From assembly GCA_950295325.1 (NCBI GenBank), contig OX485804.1, positions 45,694,001 to 45,758,000 on the forward strand: a stretch of 64,000 nucleotides of DNA, given 5' to 3'. The position numbers and the translations under genes were made by a program. Every line of letters starts with the position of its first letter. Position 1 is the first letter of the stretch. Positions 1-11,890 of the stretch are shown here, in pieces. Source of the stretch: Polytrichum commune. Its lineage: Eukaryota > Streptophyta > Polytrichopsida > Polytrichales > Polytrichaceae. A model generated the notes under the pieces. That model saw only the letters and a list, made by a program, of their open reading frames with translations. It was not told the origin of the DNA and did not search any database.

Positions 1-1000
1 CCCCGGTTACTGTAGAAGAGCCCAATTCCGGAACCTGGTTTTTGTACCAAAGTGGCCACCTAAGAAACTTGAAAAGAAATGCTAAGATATCATCAAAAGG
101 ATTATGCAGTTCATTGGTTAAGAGGCACAAAAATATGGAATTTGAGGGGTCTATGTTAAGTTAAAATAAAATAAAAATAAAAATCGCCACATTAAGGGTC
201 TCAAGTGTTCAAAGTGTCCATCATCGGTGTTTCTAGCTTGAATATGTGGATCTGTACAAGCAGGTTGGGGCGAACCAACCCGTAAATTGGTTCCTTGGAG
301 GCAAGGGTTTAGGCATCCAATAAGGAACGAGTATATGGGTTTGGTTCGCCCAAATTTGTACAAGCATTGGCGTTTAACATGACTAAGTAGCGTGCTTTTA
401 CTATACTATGATTGGCTGAGCATACTTAGGTAAGTGGGCCTAGAACGACCTTAAACAAAATCGGCAAGGTGTCCATGTAACAAAGTTTAACTCCATTGTT
501 GCCCAACATTGCTTAAGTTATGGTAGACGTGTTTGCTAAAATGTGGATTTATATGACCTCATGTTGGCACTATCCTAGGGCCCCGTTTAACTCTTCTAAC
601 CAGCCAACACATGGAAAACATCACGAGTGCTCCCAATAGTTGTTCCCATTAGTTTTCCTATTGCACTCGATAGAGTCATTTAGGATTACCCCTTTTTGTA
701 ATTTGGATAATTATTTTGTCTTGCTATTACATAGTAGTCAGTTGACAATTCTAAAATTATATTTTAGGTATCAATATTGTTGTTTGTGTTTTAGTGAGAA
801 ATGTTGTAGTCAATTTTAAAATGAAAATATGATTTCTTCCAATTATACGTTCGGAGGGCTCTCATTATTTTATTGTCCACATATAGACCCTTTTTCTATA
901 TCATGTTATTGTCCACTTGGGTGCTCGCGGTGGAACTACATGACCTCGAGATGGGTGAAGATTCTAAGCATGAATAACTAAGCCAACATTTGGCACTTTA
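1..1000. other. Intergenic, no gene seen
   Basis: AT-rich sequence with no open frame that looks coding and no recognised repeat. The LINE remnant begins at about 1000; whether its 3' tail extends into this stretch cannot be told, since no clear poly-T run (the minus-strand A-tail) is visible. Confidence 0.5.
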
Positions 1001-1010
1001 ATATGCCACA

Positions 1011-1349
1011 TTATTTTATCATGCGATCTATGGTAGATGAGTTCAATTTTCTCCACATCATGTCAAATTTGACGAGCAAATCGTCAAAGGTAGTTGCCTT
1101 CTTAGACTCTTTAAATGCAATATCCCAAGCAATCCGAGCATAGTCCACAAGTCTTTGCCCTATGGTGCCTTGCATTTCCTTTTCCTCCCATCTAGTATTG
1201 TTGAAGGTGAGATTGTTTCTCTCAATCCAAAAGGTCCAAAACGTAATGCCTCTAAGTAACAACCAAATTCTAGACACCTTACTAAGGGAAGATGGAATTT
1301 TTTCTCCGAATATTCCATGTTGCCAATCTAATGTTTTCCAAGATCCCAT
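1011..1349 (-). pseudogene. LINE C-terminal zinc-binding (zf-RVT-like) fragment
   Basis: An open stretch of about 112 codons contains the sequence LLLRGITFWTFWIERNN, which matches the W..W.ERN core of the zinc-binding domain that follows reverse transcriptase in plant LINEs. It lies downstream (minus strand) of the RT fragments, as expected for an L1-type element. It is a leftover of the retrotransposon rather than a host gene; the start codon has no significance. Confidence 0.75.
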
Positions 1350-2599
1350 TTGGTTGGTATTTTTTTTTTAGTCTACTAACAGTCCTAGAGGAAAATCCCC
1401 ATGCTCTCCTAGGCATCATGTAGTCCCATAACTACTGGACAATGGTCTCGAGAATGTCCCTAGCGCAAATAAGGTATTTGCCATCCATTTTGGTGATAAA
1501 TATAGCTATCTAAGAGTTAATTGCCATTGCTTTGTGCCAAAGAACCCAAATAAATGCTCCCTCTTTTCTTATTTCTCATCCTATCCCACAAATTACCCCA
1601 CCGAAGTTTGAGATAAAGTGGGAGGATCCCATGCCATGTACCTAGGATTCACCTAGGAAGAGGGTTTTTTCGGTTGAAGGAGGTCCCTTCTCATGGCCAA
1701 GGTGTAAAGTATTCCCCAACTTTCCGTCTAAGCCTACGTGGGTTGATGTGAATAGAATCGCGTCTTCCTATATACATATCCAAGGAGTAATTATGAGGTC
1801 CTTTGTTGATGACCATAACCTGGACCATTTGGAACCATCTTTCCTTCATTGTGAAATCCATAGTGTTCGGTTCCCTTTGTTAATGATTCTTGAATGGGCA
1901 AGGACTTTGAAACATTGCATGGTAGGTGGGGGGGGATGCCAATGAGAGTTCATCAAGGACGAGATTGAAGACTTCACAACTATGGAATAACACCTCTTGC
2001 ATGATGTCCTCCTCAAGGGAGTCAAAGTGCTTAGATGACAATAATAAGATTATCAACATGGATTTTCTGTCTCTCGTCTAGCTTATACCTAGTCTTAATG
2101 ACGTACCAAGGTAGGGGAAGATTATTCTTAGTATCCCAAAGGTCCTTGATGATGCACAACCCATTCCTACTTAGTTGAGCAACCTTTGTCTTAGAGAACT
2201 TGAACCCAATGCCTTGTATTTCATCATTACAACTTAGGTTGGACTGAAGCACTTAGTAACAAACCACGGGTGGTAAAATGTGAACATGCTTGTTGATGTT
2301 CTTCCAAGCTTCTACTGTTGTTTTCTAGATGGGTGATCCCTTGGTAGGGAGGTGCTTCCGAAGGAACACCCACCAGGGGATCACACTGCATCCATTCATG
2401 TGGTCAAGCATGGTGCACCATATCGTGAATCTAAGAAGAATGTGTAAGTTAATGTCCCCTTTGACTAGTGCCTCCACCACCCAATTGACAATGACATTTT
2501 TGGTGGTCGAATTTGGGTTGACCCTCCGTTCTTAAGCTTTGCGCAATAGTCCCCCCACATGAACCTAGCCCTTATGTGTGTGAGTTGCAATGTGTCTAA

Positions 2600-3270
2600 T
2601 TGTTTTCCATGTCCCAACCCGGGTAGACACAAATTACCAAAGCATAGAGGCTAAGATGTGGTTCATAATTAACCGTATTCCAACAAATGATAGGTGTTTG
2701 GTCCCCCAATAGGTAATCTTCTTGCAATTTTACTTATGAAGAACTCATCCACATCTAGTACCTCCATGGAGAGTCCGAATGTTGTACCAAAGAGTTTTGA
2801 AACCCCCTTTCCACGGTGGCGTATGCTTTAGCAAAGTCTAGCTTTAGAATTATCACCTTTTGTCCACTATGCTCAGCCTATGTTAATGCTTCATGTGTTA
2901 ACAACACATTATTCATGATACATCTTCAATGATGTTAATTAATCCATGTTAATAATCTCCATTAGGTTTGGTTGTAACCTACTTTGCATTGCTTTTGCAA
3001 AAAACAATAATGTCACATTTAATAATGTTATTGGTCGCCAATTCCCTAGCTTGTAAAGTTCCAATTGTTTGTGAAGGAGCGTGATAAGCCTCTTTGTCCT
3101 CCTAGCTATAAACCTACCCTTCTTAGTTGCTTCTTTAATCATCTAAAAGAAGTTTCCTCTCATAACATGCCATTAATGCATGAATAACTCGATGACCATC
3201 ATGTTTGGTCTAAATGCTTTACCTTTTGCCATTGCTCTTATTGTGGATTCCAACTCCCGTTCAGTGATGT
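2600..3270 (-). pseudogene. LINE reverse transcriptase remnant
   Basis: Minus-strand frames carry successive RT landmarks. ITERELESTIRAMAKGKA (near 3260-3200) precedes the palm, NWRPITLLNV lies near 3050-3020, LKLDFAKAYATVERG (near 2850-2800) is palm motif A with its catalytic Asp, and HLSFVGIRLIMNHILASM (near 2690-2640) matches the 'LS.AGR..LI..VL' region after the palm. They are in different frames with stops between, so no active enzyme is encoded. The recognisable YADD-type motif C was not located. Confidence 0.82.
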
Positions 3271-3279
3271 TTTGAGCTA

Positions 3280-3664
3280 AGGTAGGGGTGGCAATTTCCG
3301 TCCAAATTCCAGATGTGCCTAGTTGGGATGCTGAAACTATTTTTTTATAAATTTTGAGCGCTATGCAAAGCCGGTGCAAGAGTACCTATGAAAAAATCAA
3401 AAATTTCCAGCATGTTTATGATTTCCTACAAATTTTTAAAGAAAACCTTGTAGAGTGACCAACACTTGCACATAGGGTACGTGGTATATCCACAGGGTGG
3501 ATTTCTAAAACCGACCGCTGGCAGCCAATGAAATGTTGGCAGCGCTGTGAACGGTAAAATCACCTTGATAGGTGCTTTTGTAAACCTAGGTAAAAGCACC
3601 TAAAAAGGTGCTTCCGACATAGGGGTCGACTTTAGGACCCGCACGGAAATTGCCACCCCTACCT
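3280..3664. mobile_element. 385-bp inverted-repeat element (MITE-like) inside the LINE
   Basis: The left end AGGTAGGGGTGGCAATTTCC and the right end are exact inverted copies over at least 22 bp, flanked by TA on both sides (3278-3279 and 3665-3666). LINE protein similarity stops at the left border, consistent with an insertion. The TA duplication fits a Tc1/mariner-type non-autonomous element, but the inverted match continues through the TA into CTAAGG/CCTTAG, so the exact border is not certain. The interior has no coding capacity. A truncated relative lies at about 9066-9125. Confidence 0.75.
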
Positions 3665-4391
3665 TAGTGCTTCGTTGCGTGACCCTTAGTTGGATACCTT
3701 CAAAGGACCTTGCCATTGCTCCTCGAGTTTGAGTTGTGGAATTTGGTTGGTCCTAGAGTGTGTTGTAGAATTCCATACAAACCTTACCTATCCCTCCCTA
3801 TATGTGACCATAATACCATTGCTATCCTCGAGTTCTTTAAGCAAGGCTAATTGAGAACTTTCTTTATCTACTTAAGAAAACTTTTTTGTCATGGTGTCTC
3901 CTTTCACTTTCCACTATGTTCGTGACCTTACTTCTTATCCTTATGACATGAGCTGCTCAAATCATAGAAGGCTTTCTCTGCACTCTTCTACCTTGTTTTG
4001 ATTTGTGGAAGCAAAAGGATTCCTTTGAAGTGCATCATTAGCCTTCCCTAACTCGTACCTAAGGTATTCCTCATTTTCTACCCACTTTTGAGCTTGAAGT
4101 TTGCAACGACATTGGTAAAATATAATTATTTTATGGCACTTGATGAAGGTTTTCCTACACACTCCATGTTCCAAATTTGTTCAATAACTTCACTCACTTT
4201 AAGACTTTGGAAGAACCTAGTGTTCATTTTATACCCATTATGTTTATTTTTCTCCTTTTTTATTTGTATGGTGAACAATATTGGGAAATGATTAGACCCT
4301 CTTAATTCATTTATTTTTAGAGTAATATAGGATTGGTGATGACCCCGTTGGGTTGCCTAACACAGAGAACCTATCTAATCTCCCTAGGACC

Positions 4392-5023
4392 CTAGACCCA
4401 TCCAAACGGAAGGTAAAATCCATGAGTAGATTGTATCTTCGTCATAAGTGACTGGGTCCTCAAGTCCAAAGATATTTTTAACTTGTTGCCATGATGTTTA
4501 TTCCCTTTCACTGATGCTTTTATTACATCCTTTTGACCTATCTTTGATGGACTCAACCATCTTCTACTCCCCTCTTGCATGTTTTAGGTAATGTATTAAT
4601 CATGGCCTCCCATAGTTGAATCCCTTCATGCACATTATTAGAAGCGTTGACGAATTTGATATTTGAACCTTCGGCCTTATCAACTAAATTATTGAACCAT
4701 ATTTCACTTTATAGTGCCTTCATCAGCGACGTGCTTAACCAATGAGGGTCTAATGAGTGTGCACACCCCTCCCTTCCTACACTAGGTCTAGTTGCTATAC
4801 ATGCCAAAGCATCGGCAATATAAAAATGAAACCTGCTATTGATACTAACACCTAGTCTAAGTGTTTTTCCAAGTCTAAGTTAGTGTTCTTGTAGGAAGAT
4901 CACATCAATGCTAGGTTTAAAATTCCTAAGGTATTTCCTTGGTGACAACACGGCTAGGTGGTCATATAGATCCCGTACATTGTATGATAGGAACTTGATT
5001 CTCATATATTCCCCATTGACCAT
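4392..5023 (-). pseudogene. LINE endonuclease (AP/EEP-type) remnant
   Basis: From an ATG at 5023 on the minus strand the frame reads MRIKFLSYNVRDLYDHL and then SIDVIFLQEH, the start of the endonuclease/exonuclease/phosphatase fold (normally 'ILSWNVRGL' and 'D..CLQET'). Stops follow. Further down, GLEDP and a DRFSV stretch (near 4460-4340) match the end of this domain. The enzyme would nick target DNA for retrotransposition; this copy is inactivated. Confidence 0.8.
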
Positions 5024-5169
5024 TATATTGTCTTTCTAGCCTCCCCAATGGGTGCCATGCTTCCCTTTGCCACTTTTGTATTTGCCCCTTTTATATTTTC
5101 CCCTCCTAATGTAACAAAGAGGACCATTTTCCTAAGTTTAGGGACATTCGGGACTATCCCTAACTTAGT

Positions 5170-5560
5170 GAGCTATTGATAGACATAATCTACATGAAAT
5201 TGGGAGGGTGTCATAGTTGATCATTATGTGGCCAGTTGTCCCATCTTCCTTCCATTTTATTCATACTAAGGTTTCTTGTCCATTGCTAAGATCCAATGCA
5301 ATACAAAAAATAGGGGTTTCATTTTCCTCATTCACATTGTCAACGCCAATGATTTGGCCCAAGTTTGTTGCAATGTCAGAGGCCCATTGATGAATCTCTA
5401 GCAGGAATTTCTTTAGTGTTATCCAAGTAGGAACCTAGAGACCTTCATGCTCATGTGGGTTGAATCATGTTGTCAAGGTTTGCATCACCAGAGTACCCCA
5501 CTCCAATTACGGTGGCAAAGTCGTCAAGAGGCCATGAACCACCTCCTCTCTATAAGATCT
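5170..5560 (-). pseudogene. LINE ORF1-like (DUF4283-type) fragment
   Basis: Minus-strand frames upstream of the endonuclease read approximately VPTWITLKKFLLEIHQWA, then a Gly-Gln-Ile-Ile-Gly-Val-Asp stretch, then TPIFCIALDLSNG. This resembles the DUF4283 RNA-binding region of plant LINE ORF1 (pattern 'W....L..IAS.LG.P...D'). Its position directly 5' of the endonuclease supports the reading. The match is short and contains stops, so it is a probable call only. Confidence 0.55.
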
Positions 5561-8500
5561 TAAATGACAATATTATATTCTTACTAACAAAATAACAATT
5601 GCATCTTTCTTATGAAGGTTCTCATGTAACTAATCTATCCACTTCTGAAGTTGGTTTAGTACTAGCCTTCTACTTGCAAATTTCGTGATCAGTGTATGAT
5701 CCTACAAAGATTGTATCCTTTTTTTGTTGCACATCAACTTTGATGCTCTACATCGTTCTTTTTTCATTCATCATCGTTTCCCCCACATGAACATTGGTTT
5801 TTCCTTGCAAGAAAACAATCAATCTAATTATAGATTGCAAGTTTTGTAGGTGGATCTTACTCATGTCAGGGGAGCAATGTCCGCACATTGTGGTATGCTA
5901 GCTTGGACCTACGACGCACAACACTTCGCCATGACAACCCCCCTTTCACTTGATTTCACGCCAATTTTGAAACATCTTCATTTCTAGTTGATCATGGGGC
6001 CAATTCAAAAAGCACAACCAAGTTTAAGATAATGCAAGGTGTTATAAATTACATGCATTTAGGTTTATATTGTTTATAAGATATACCATGGTATAGTTTT
6101 TTTTGCAAAAGGGTCATATGTCCCGTGTCCCGTCCATTGTGAATGAAAAAATGAGGCTAAACCGCATTGCAATGAGTTATTGGCTTTGCCTTTTAACATG
6201 GTTTTGAAATGAGACAAAGTTTGGCCTTGGTCAGACAACTGACTAGAATTGGACATGTGTGTAAGATAATCATAGGGCACAACCCTCTTCTAACCATCCA
6301 ATTGTTTATTTATAATAAACATATGGTACATGAAAACGACTAACACTATCCTTTCAAAGTAATTGAAAGGTACTACAAAATATGCATGATCGGGAAATTA
6401 CCTAACTGAATGGGTCATTTAATTGCATGTGAGCAAGATAATACCCCCCAAACCATTATACCCTTGGTGCACGTGGTCTTTGTAAGTCACACCAAGTGTC
6501 AGCCATGTGGTCTCTCCATCTATTATTCAATCATTCAAAATATTCCGTACTAAGATGGGGAGATCTCTTGGTCCACAAGATATCGGGAAATCTCCACATG
6601 TTGTATGGACTTTGTCTCCATTTTACATAATATAATTATTTATAATTCTCTTTGCTAATTACATGTAATGATGAAGTAAGGGTACTTATTTACTATATTA
6701 AACTCTACATTCTAGTCACATTGCTAGTTTAGTCCAATTAAATTCAAACTTCTACTTTTAGTTAAAAATTTGTTCACACTTCTTTGAGGATTAAATATGC
6801 AATTGGATTTATGAGGCAATTAAGGTAGACATAGCTTAAACTCATGTTTAAAGTGATCTAAACAAATTCTCAAAATCTGGCCTTTTTGGGTACTCCAATT
6901 GTATGGGCGGATCCACCAATACACTTTCAATATACTCGACTCTATGGAAGATGTGTGAATCCTCAATGGTTACTTGAATGTTATGATGATAAATTATGAT
7001 GGAAAAATCAAAGTTTGTATTGTTATGTTATTACCATATAACTAAATATTAGATAATGAATATATACTCAAAAGCATCCTTGTAATTACAGAAGCATCTT
7101 TGCATCTATTATATCAAAGGATCCCACCATATAATTTTTTTGAAGGATTTTATGATACAATTCAACATGAAACAGTTCTAGACTGCAACTCACTCCATTT
7201 TACTCAAATATCATTCGTTATTCAAACATTGATCGTAAGTGGTATTTGACTCAAGTGTATATATTCACTTTAGATTTTCTTATTGACATCATGTTTTAAG
7301 GTTTTTAAAGTAAAAAACATTGAATTTTTCCCCTTCATTTATAGCGAAAGTTGTTTAGTGTCTACTTAGTGTTCACGTATTATAGTATAGAATCCAAGGC
7401 GTTGTATAATATAAACAAGGCGATTCTTGATATTGTACAAGGATGGGAAATAAGGACCTTTTCTTATTGGACAAGCTTTTTGCCTAACCCCATAAAATAA
7501 GGATAGTTGATATAACAACAATAAGAATGTTCGGTTATCGAACATGCTCTTAGCTCGGGAATATACCATGGATGGTAATTCAAAGGATTTTGCAACGCTA
7601 TAGTAAACATCGTGTGTGGTTTTATAGTCACTCACTACTTGGACTCATGTTCAATGATATGTTGGTTCACTATACATTTCATTTTTCTTACCAAAAAAGG
7701 TCAAACATGTTGTTGCAACATTATAGAGATATGGAGCTATGATGTCAACCGGAACGTGGCGTGAATGTGAAATGCTTCACCCTTGAGCATAGATTGATCT
7801 CATATGGTGATTCACAAAGCTAGACTATAAGAATTGTATATAATACTTTAAATTTCGTTGTGCGTGTCAATTCTTAACCGTGAAGTTCATATAGATCGTC
7901 TAGATATCATAGAACATAAACATCCTAGTTGGTAAGAACTTACCCTCCTAGTAAACCAAAAAAAGAATTGTGTAACTCCAAATAGTATGTGACACTAAAT
8001 ACACATTCTAAAGGTTGAAGCCCCCCGGTCTTCTTTTCCCAAGAAAACTAACATCATGGCCTCAACACGTGGCCAAGGTGGCACTCCGTGAGTTTGTTGA
8101 GACATGTCATATGAATAAGAACCAATTGGCACCCATTTGTCAAAACTTTGAAGCTTAATAAGCATATACCACATACCACATGCCACATGTGGGTGTTATT
8201 TGGTTCGTTTTTCCACGTGCCTCTTTCCGATTACATTTACACAACATAACTTGCATTACAATAGCAAATTCTATGATAAAAAGTCAACAAAAACAAACCT
8301 CCCGCCTTGTTTACTCATACACATCGAAAGTGGATGTTTGTCGATTCTCAACATAATACATATGTCCTTCCAATCGTATTCCAACAATGAGTGCGGAGTA
8401 GGTATTAAAATCCGAAGATGTAGTCCAACCACCATCTCTTCTAACTAAATATCACATGTCTTTACAACGTTGGTTCTTTGATCTTCAACAAACCACACAC

Positions 8501-8600
8501 CAATCAAAACCAGGTAAACCGATGAAGAAAAGTAATCAAATAACACCCGCATGCTACCTTGGTGCAGTAGTTTATGGAGTTGGTCGTACTGTAAAGGCAT
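5561..8600. other. Intergenic, no gene seen
   Basis: About 3 kb of AT-rich sequence without a recognisable gene. Around 7740-7800 there is a short relative of a dispersed repeat seen better at 24305, 27130 and 47325. Nothing else could be assigned. Confidence 0.5.
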
Positions 8601-8604
8601 GTCT

Positions 8605-8690
8605 GTTTCATCTTTACATGTGTTGGAATGTAATTTCCACGTGGGATGCAAGTAGTCTTGGCGAATGTGAACATGACACGTGGCATGTGG
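8605..8690 (+). repeat. Short dispersed repeat, copy 1
   Basis: The segment around GTGTTGGAATGTAATTTCCA up to the GACACGTGGC core recurs at about 23866-23945 in the same orientation with a few differences. It is part of a longer repeat whose limits are not clear. Confidence 0.6.
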
Positions 8691-8849
8691 TTGTCGGTCA
8701 ACGGAGTCTCCAAGGCAGATTTGGTGTGTGTCTATCCAGTTATCTTCTTAAGCGTATCGAATGGGGATTTGATTGGGCATGTTCGAAGCCCCTCTGACAG
8801 GGGAATTCCATGCAAACCAATTGCCTTGGGTCCACCGACATTCTCGATA

Positions 8850-8880
8850 TTTGTGTGTGTGTGTGTGGGGGGGGGGGGGT
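8850..8880 (+). repeat. GT microsatellite and G run
   Basis: A GT dinucleotide tract passes into a run of about a dozen G residues. Frames opened by this simple sequence are not coding. Confidence 0.9.
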
Positions 8881-9065
8881 TAAAACCGCATGTATTTTTA
8901 TTAGACCGCCCTAATTCCGTCCTTAGTAGTATAGAGAGAATCATCACAATCTTCCTTAAGTTACAGTAAGTATTAATTTGAAGCATGTGAAGTCTTGTTG
9001 AAGCAATTTGCGGCACAGTCATGTAGGGGGGCTTGCTTGGGACCAGGACCCCCCCTGGCCCAACT

Positions 9066-9125
9066 AAGTTTCAGCATCCCAACTAGGCACATCTGAAATT
9101 TGGACGGAAATAGCCACCCCTATCT
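9066..9125 (-). mobile_element. Terminal fragment of the 385-bp element family
   Basis: This stretch is the reverse complement of the first ~57 bp of the element at 3280-3664, including the GGGGTGGC..TTTCCGTCC terminus, and ends next to TA (9126-9127). The rest of the element is missing or unrecognisable, so it is a truncated copy. Confidence 0.65.
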
Positions 9126-9129
9126 TATG

Positions 9130-11510
9130 AACTTGTATGCTTATACATATTGTTCTCCCTTTTTAGGATGAAATGTTTGGGAAACACACAAAGAGTCGTG
9201 TTATTGAGGTGTTGTATTCTCATTAACATGACAAATGGCATAAAGTTGTCGTATTATTGAGGGAACACGAAAAAACGTAAGTAATATGAGCTTCAAAACA
9301 TGTACAACGAGGTTAATCAATATAGACGATCTGAAATAGTAACTTATAGCTCCAAATAAATACAAATATCCTCAAGAACTCTTGAAATGGGAGTCCAAAG
9401 ATCTTTGGTGTTGCCTATCTGGGTTAGCGATTGTCATCTTATCTAAATTCCCTACTAACTTTTGAAAACTAATCATTTCATTAACACCGAAATATGAAGA
9501 GTTCTTTAATAAGGAATTGGACAACAATGATGCATGACGTTTAGCATCAAGATATTGGTGATATTGTATCACGCGTGTACAAGGCGACATACTAGGCATG
9601 AGGCCACTCTAACCCTAACCATGTCCAATCTACACTAGTAGCCCTAGTTATCATTAAGTTCCCAATGATAAGTGAAGTTCCCAAGTGAAAATGAATGTGT
9701 TTAGATATACATAACATAGATGAAAGGAATTTTAACATCGACTACCTCTTTAATATGACAAAACGGAGATTCTAAATGTCATGTTATCAAGTGTTGAAGT
9801 CGTGTAAAAGAGGGAGTTTTGAACTAAGAAGTTTGGTCTGGCAAAAATGTGTTGTAATATTGAGAGCGTCGTATTAACGAGGTCAGACTATAAGTTATTT
9901 AATCACAAGTCCAAAAGTCCTTCAAAAGGTTGCATTTACCTAGGGTAGATGAAGCTAATGTGGACACCTCCAGCTATGTGGAATCATCCAACCTATGGAT
10001 TTGAACTCTAGTAGGTGAGCCATTGCAAATTAAGACCAAAGGATTAGAAATTGTTGAATTGGAGTTGAGGAATGTGTTGATCTAAGTTATGGAATCAAAG
10101 ATTCTTTGCTTTCTAATTTGGCGTTATAGGGGGGGGGACTTTTTCATTGTTCAATGTTGTGTAAGTGGACAACTTCAACACCAAATTCTATATGCATCAT
10201 TTGCTAAAGAAAACCAAGTTTAATGCCAATATTGATTGTGTCATGTCTCTAAAGCGGTCGCCGGTAAGATAAAACGTTGTAGACCTTGGACAACTAACCA
10301 ACTAGTTCAACTATTAGTTAACTACTTGTCTTTTGTAATTATAATTGTTCGCGGTTTGACCTACCAAAAAATATAGTTAACTATAGATATCTACTTAATT
10401 GAATATCTAGTTACCTAAAGTTGAGCGCAACCTATTCATGGAGTTTTCTTGTAGTGTTGACTAACCCAAATATCATCATGGTGGCGGCTAAATCAAATAT
10501 TTATCACTCATCCACCGAATTAGGACAACTGTACTATCGATTAAGAGCCATAACCATGTGTCTAATTAAGGAAGCTAGCTGCATTAGCCTCATCTACCTT
10601 AAGTACAAAATTGGGTAGATACGGAAAGTAAAGCACGTTCATGGCGGGGGAGGGTTTTAGATGAGATTGACACTAAATCATGCACACACTAAGGGTAGTC
10701 ATTGCTCCTTGGCAAGGCTCCTTTTTAAAGCTGCCATAAGCAAAAAGAAAGGCATATAAAGTTTGAGATTAATCTTGCATGTCGAAAAAAAGAAAAAAGA
10801 AAAAGAAAAATGCCAATCACATGGAAAGGCATGAAAATTTTCACCTTGTCAACCATATCCCATAAGTATGGACAAACATTGTTCTATCCTGAACTATATA
10901 AGCCACGCTTCAATTTCAAATTGACTCAAGAGATATGATTGAGCTTTTGCACTTGCAAGTGCCACCTAACTAAACCCAATTTGAGTTTGTGTTGAGATTT
11001 TGATGTACATGCTCTTATACTAGATTGAACTATATCTACACTGGCAAATTCCAAACTCCAATCTCAAACCAATCTAGGAGATTGCCAATGAATGTGTTCA
11101 CAATCATGAGTAAAACATAACCTTTGGTTTGGACAAAAATTTGTGAAAAAGGATTTTCAATATTGAATACTATCGAGAGCCACTTGGGAGCTTCGTTGAA
11201 GTTGGACACTTTGGATGCTTTGATGCGAGTATCGCTATGTGGGATAGAGTTGGAGAATATGAGTTGGAGGAAAATATTTGAATTTTGGCGCAACATGAGG
11301 AAAAGGAGAGTTCTTAGTTTGGACTCGATATTGTAAGAAGTTAAAACTTCTCTACATTTACAATTGAACGAATGTGATTTGATATTCAATTTTGTGTGAA
11401 AGATTAAAATTTCTCAACTCATCATTTGGAAGGTAATTTTGATGTTGTCTGTCACATTGAAAGGCAACAAAAAAAAGTAACCCATCACTTGAAATGAAGA
11501 TGGACCTATC
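9130..11510. other. Intergenic with repeat fragments, no gene seen
   Basis: No coding region is supported. 10270-10425 is related to the element in intron 1 of the CTR1-like gene. Near 9990-10040 the minus strand has a tRNA B-box-like GTTCAAATCC, but no tRNA fold was found. Confidence 0.5.
10270..10425 (+). mobile_element. Solo end of an element related to 59512-60193
   Basis: GACCTTGGACAACTAACCAA followed by AGTTAACTA-rich sequence is the inverted counterpart of the right end of the element in the CTR1-like gene's first coding-region intron (60040-60192). Only this end is present here. Confidence 0.6.
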
Positions 11511-11511
11511 A

Positions 11512-11890
11512 AAAAGGAGCATTGCTCCTTGGCAAGAGGAAAAGTTCCTCCTCATAGGGAAAAATCATCTCTAAAATGATTTTTTATGTTATCAATACGG
11601 ATTTTTGTCCTACTCACAATAACCTTGTCGGATGTAATGTAGATCATATAATCCAGTGCATACATGGCAAAAACTCTTACCAAGATGCAAACTCTCCTGA
11701 TGGTGTGGGCTGGTTGCTAATCCTTGGTAGGGAAAGTTCATCTATTTCCAAAATTGATTGTTATTAGTAAGGATTTGTTGTCTTACTCATTGGATGTAAT
11801 GTATTGTAGTGTCACACATTTGCCTCACTGGATACAAGACAAAAACTCCTATCAAGATGGAAACTCTCCCATTGCTTTGGGACAATCCTT
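11512..11890 (+). repeat. Dispersed repeat, two units in tandem
   Basis: Two related units (about 11512-11715 and 11716-11890) share CCTTGG...AGGGAAA, TTGTC(C/T)TACTCA, GGATGTAATGTA and AAAACTC...GATG..AACTCTCC blocks. A third copy lies at 28055-28268. No coding capacity; class unknown. Confidence 0.6.

Larger units (their letters stand above)
1000..5560 (-). mobile_element. Degenerate L1-like LINE retrotransposon
   Basis: Read on the minus strand from high to low coordinates, translated fragments follow the order of plant L1-type LINEs: an ORF1-like piece (about 5540-5170), an AP-type endonuclease start (from 5023), the endonuclease/RT linker (about 4170-3960), reverse transcriptase (about 3270-2600) and the C-terminal RVT zinc-binding region (1349-1011). 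Many in-frame stops and frame changes show it is dead. A separate 385-bp inverted-repeat element (3280-3664) interrupts the linker/RT region. The outer ends are approximate; target duplications were not found. Confidence 0.85.

Noticed and set aside
9990-10045. tRNA-like B box (GTTCAAATCC) on the minus strand, possible SINE
   Set aside because: No cloverleaf, no convincing A box at the right spacing and no second copy.
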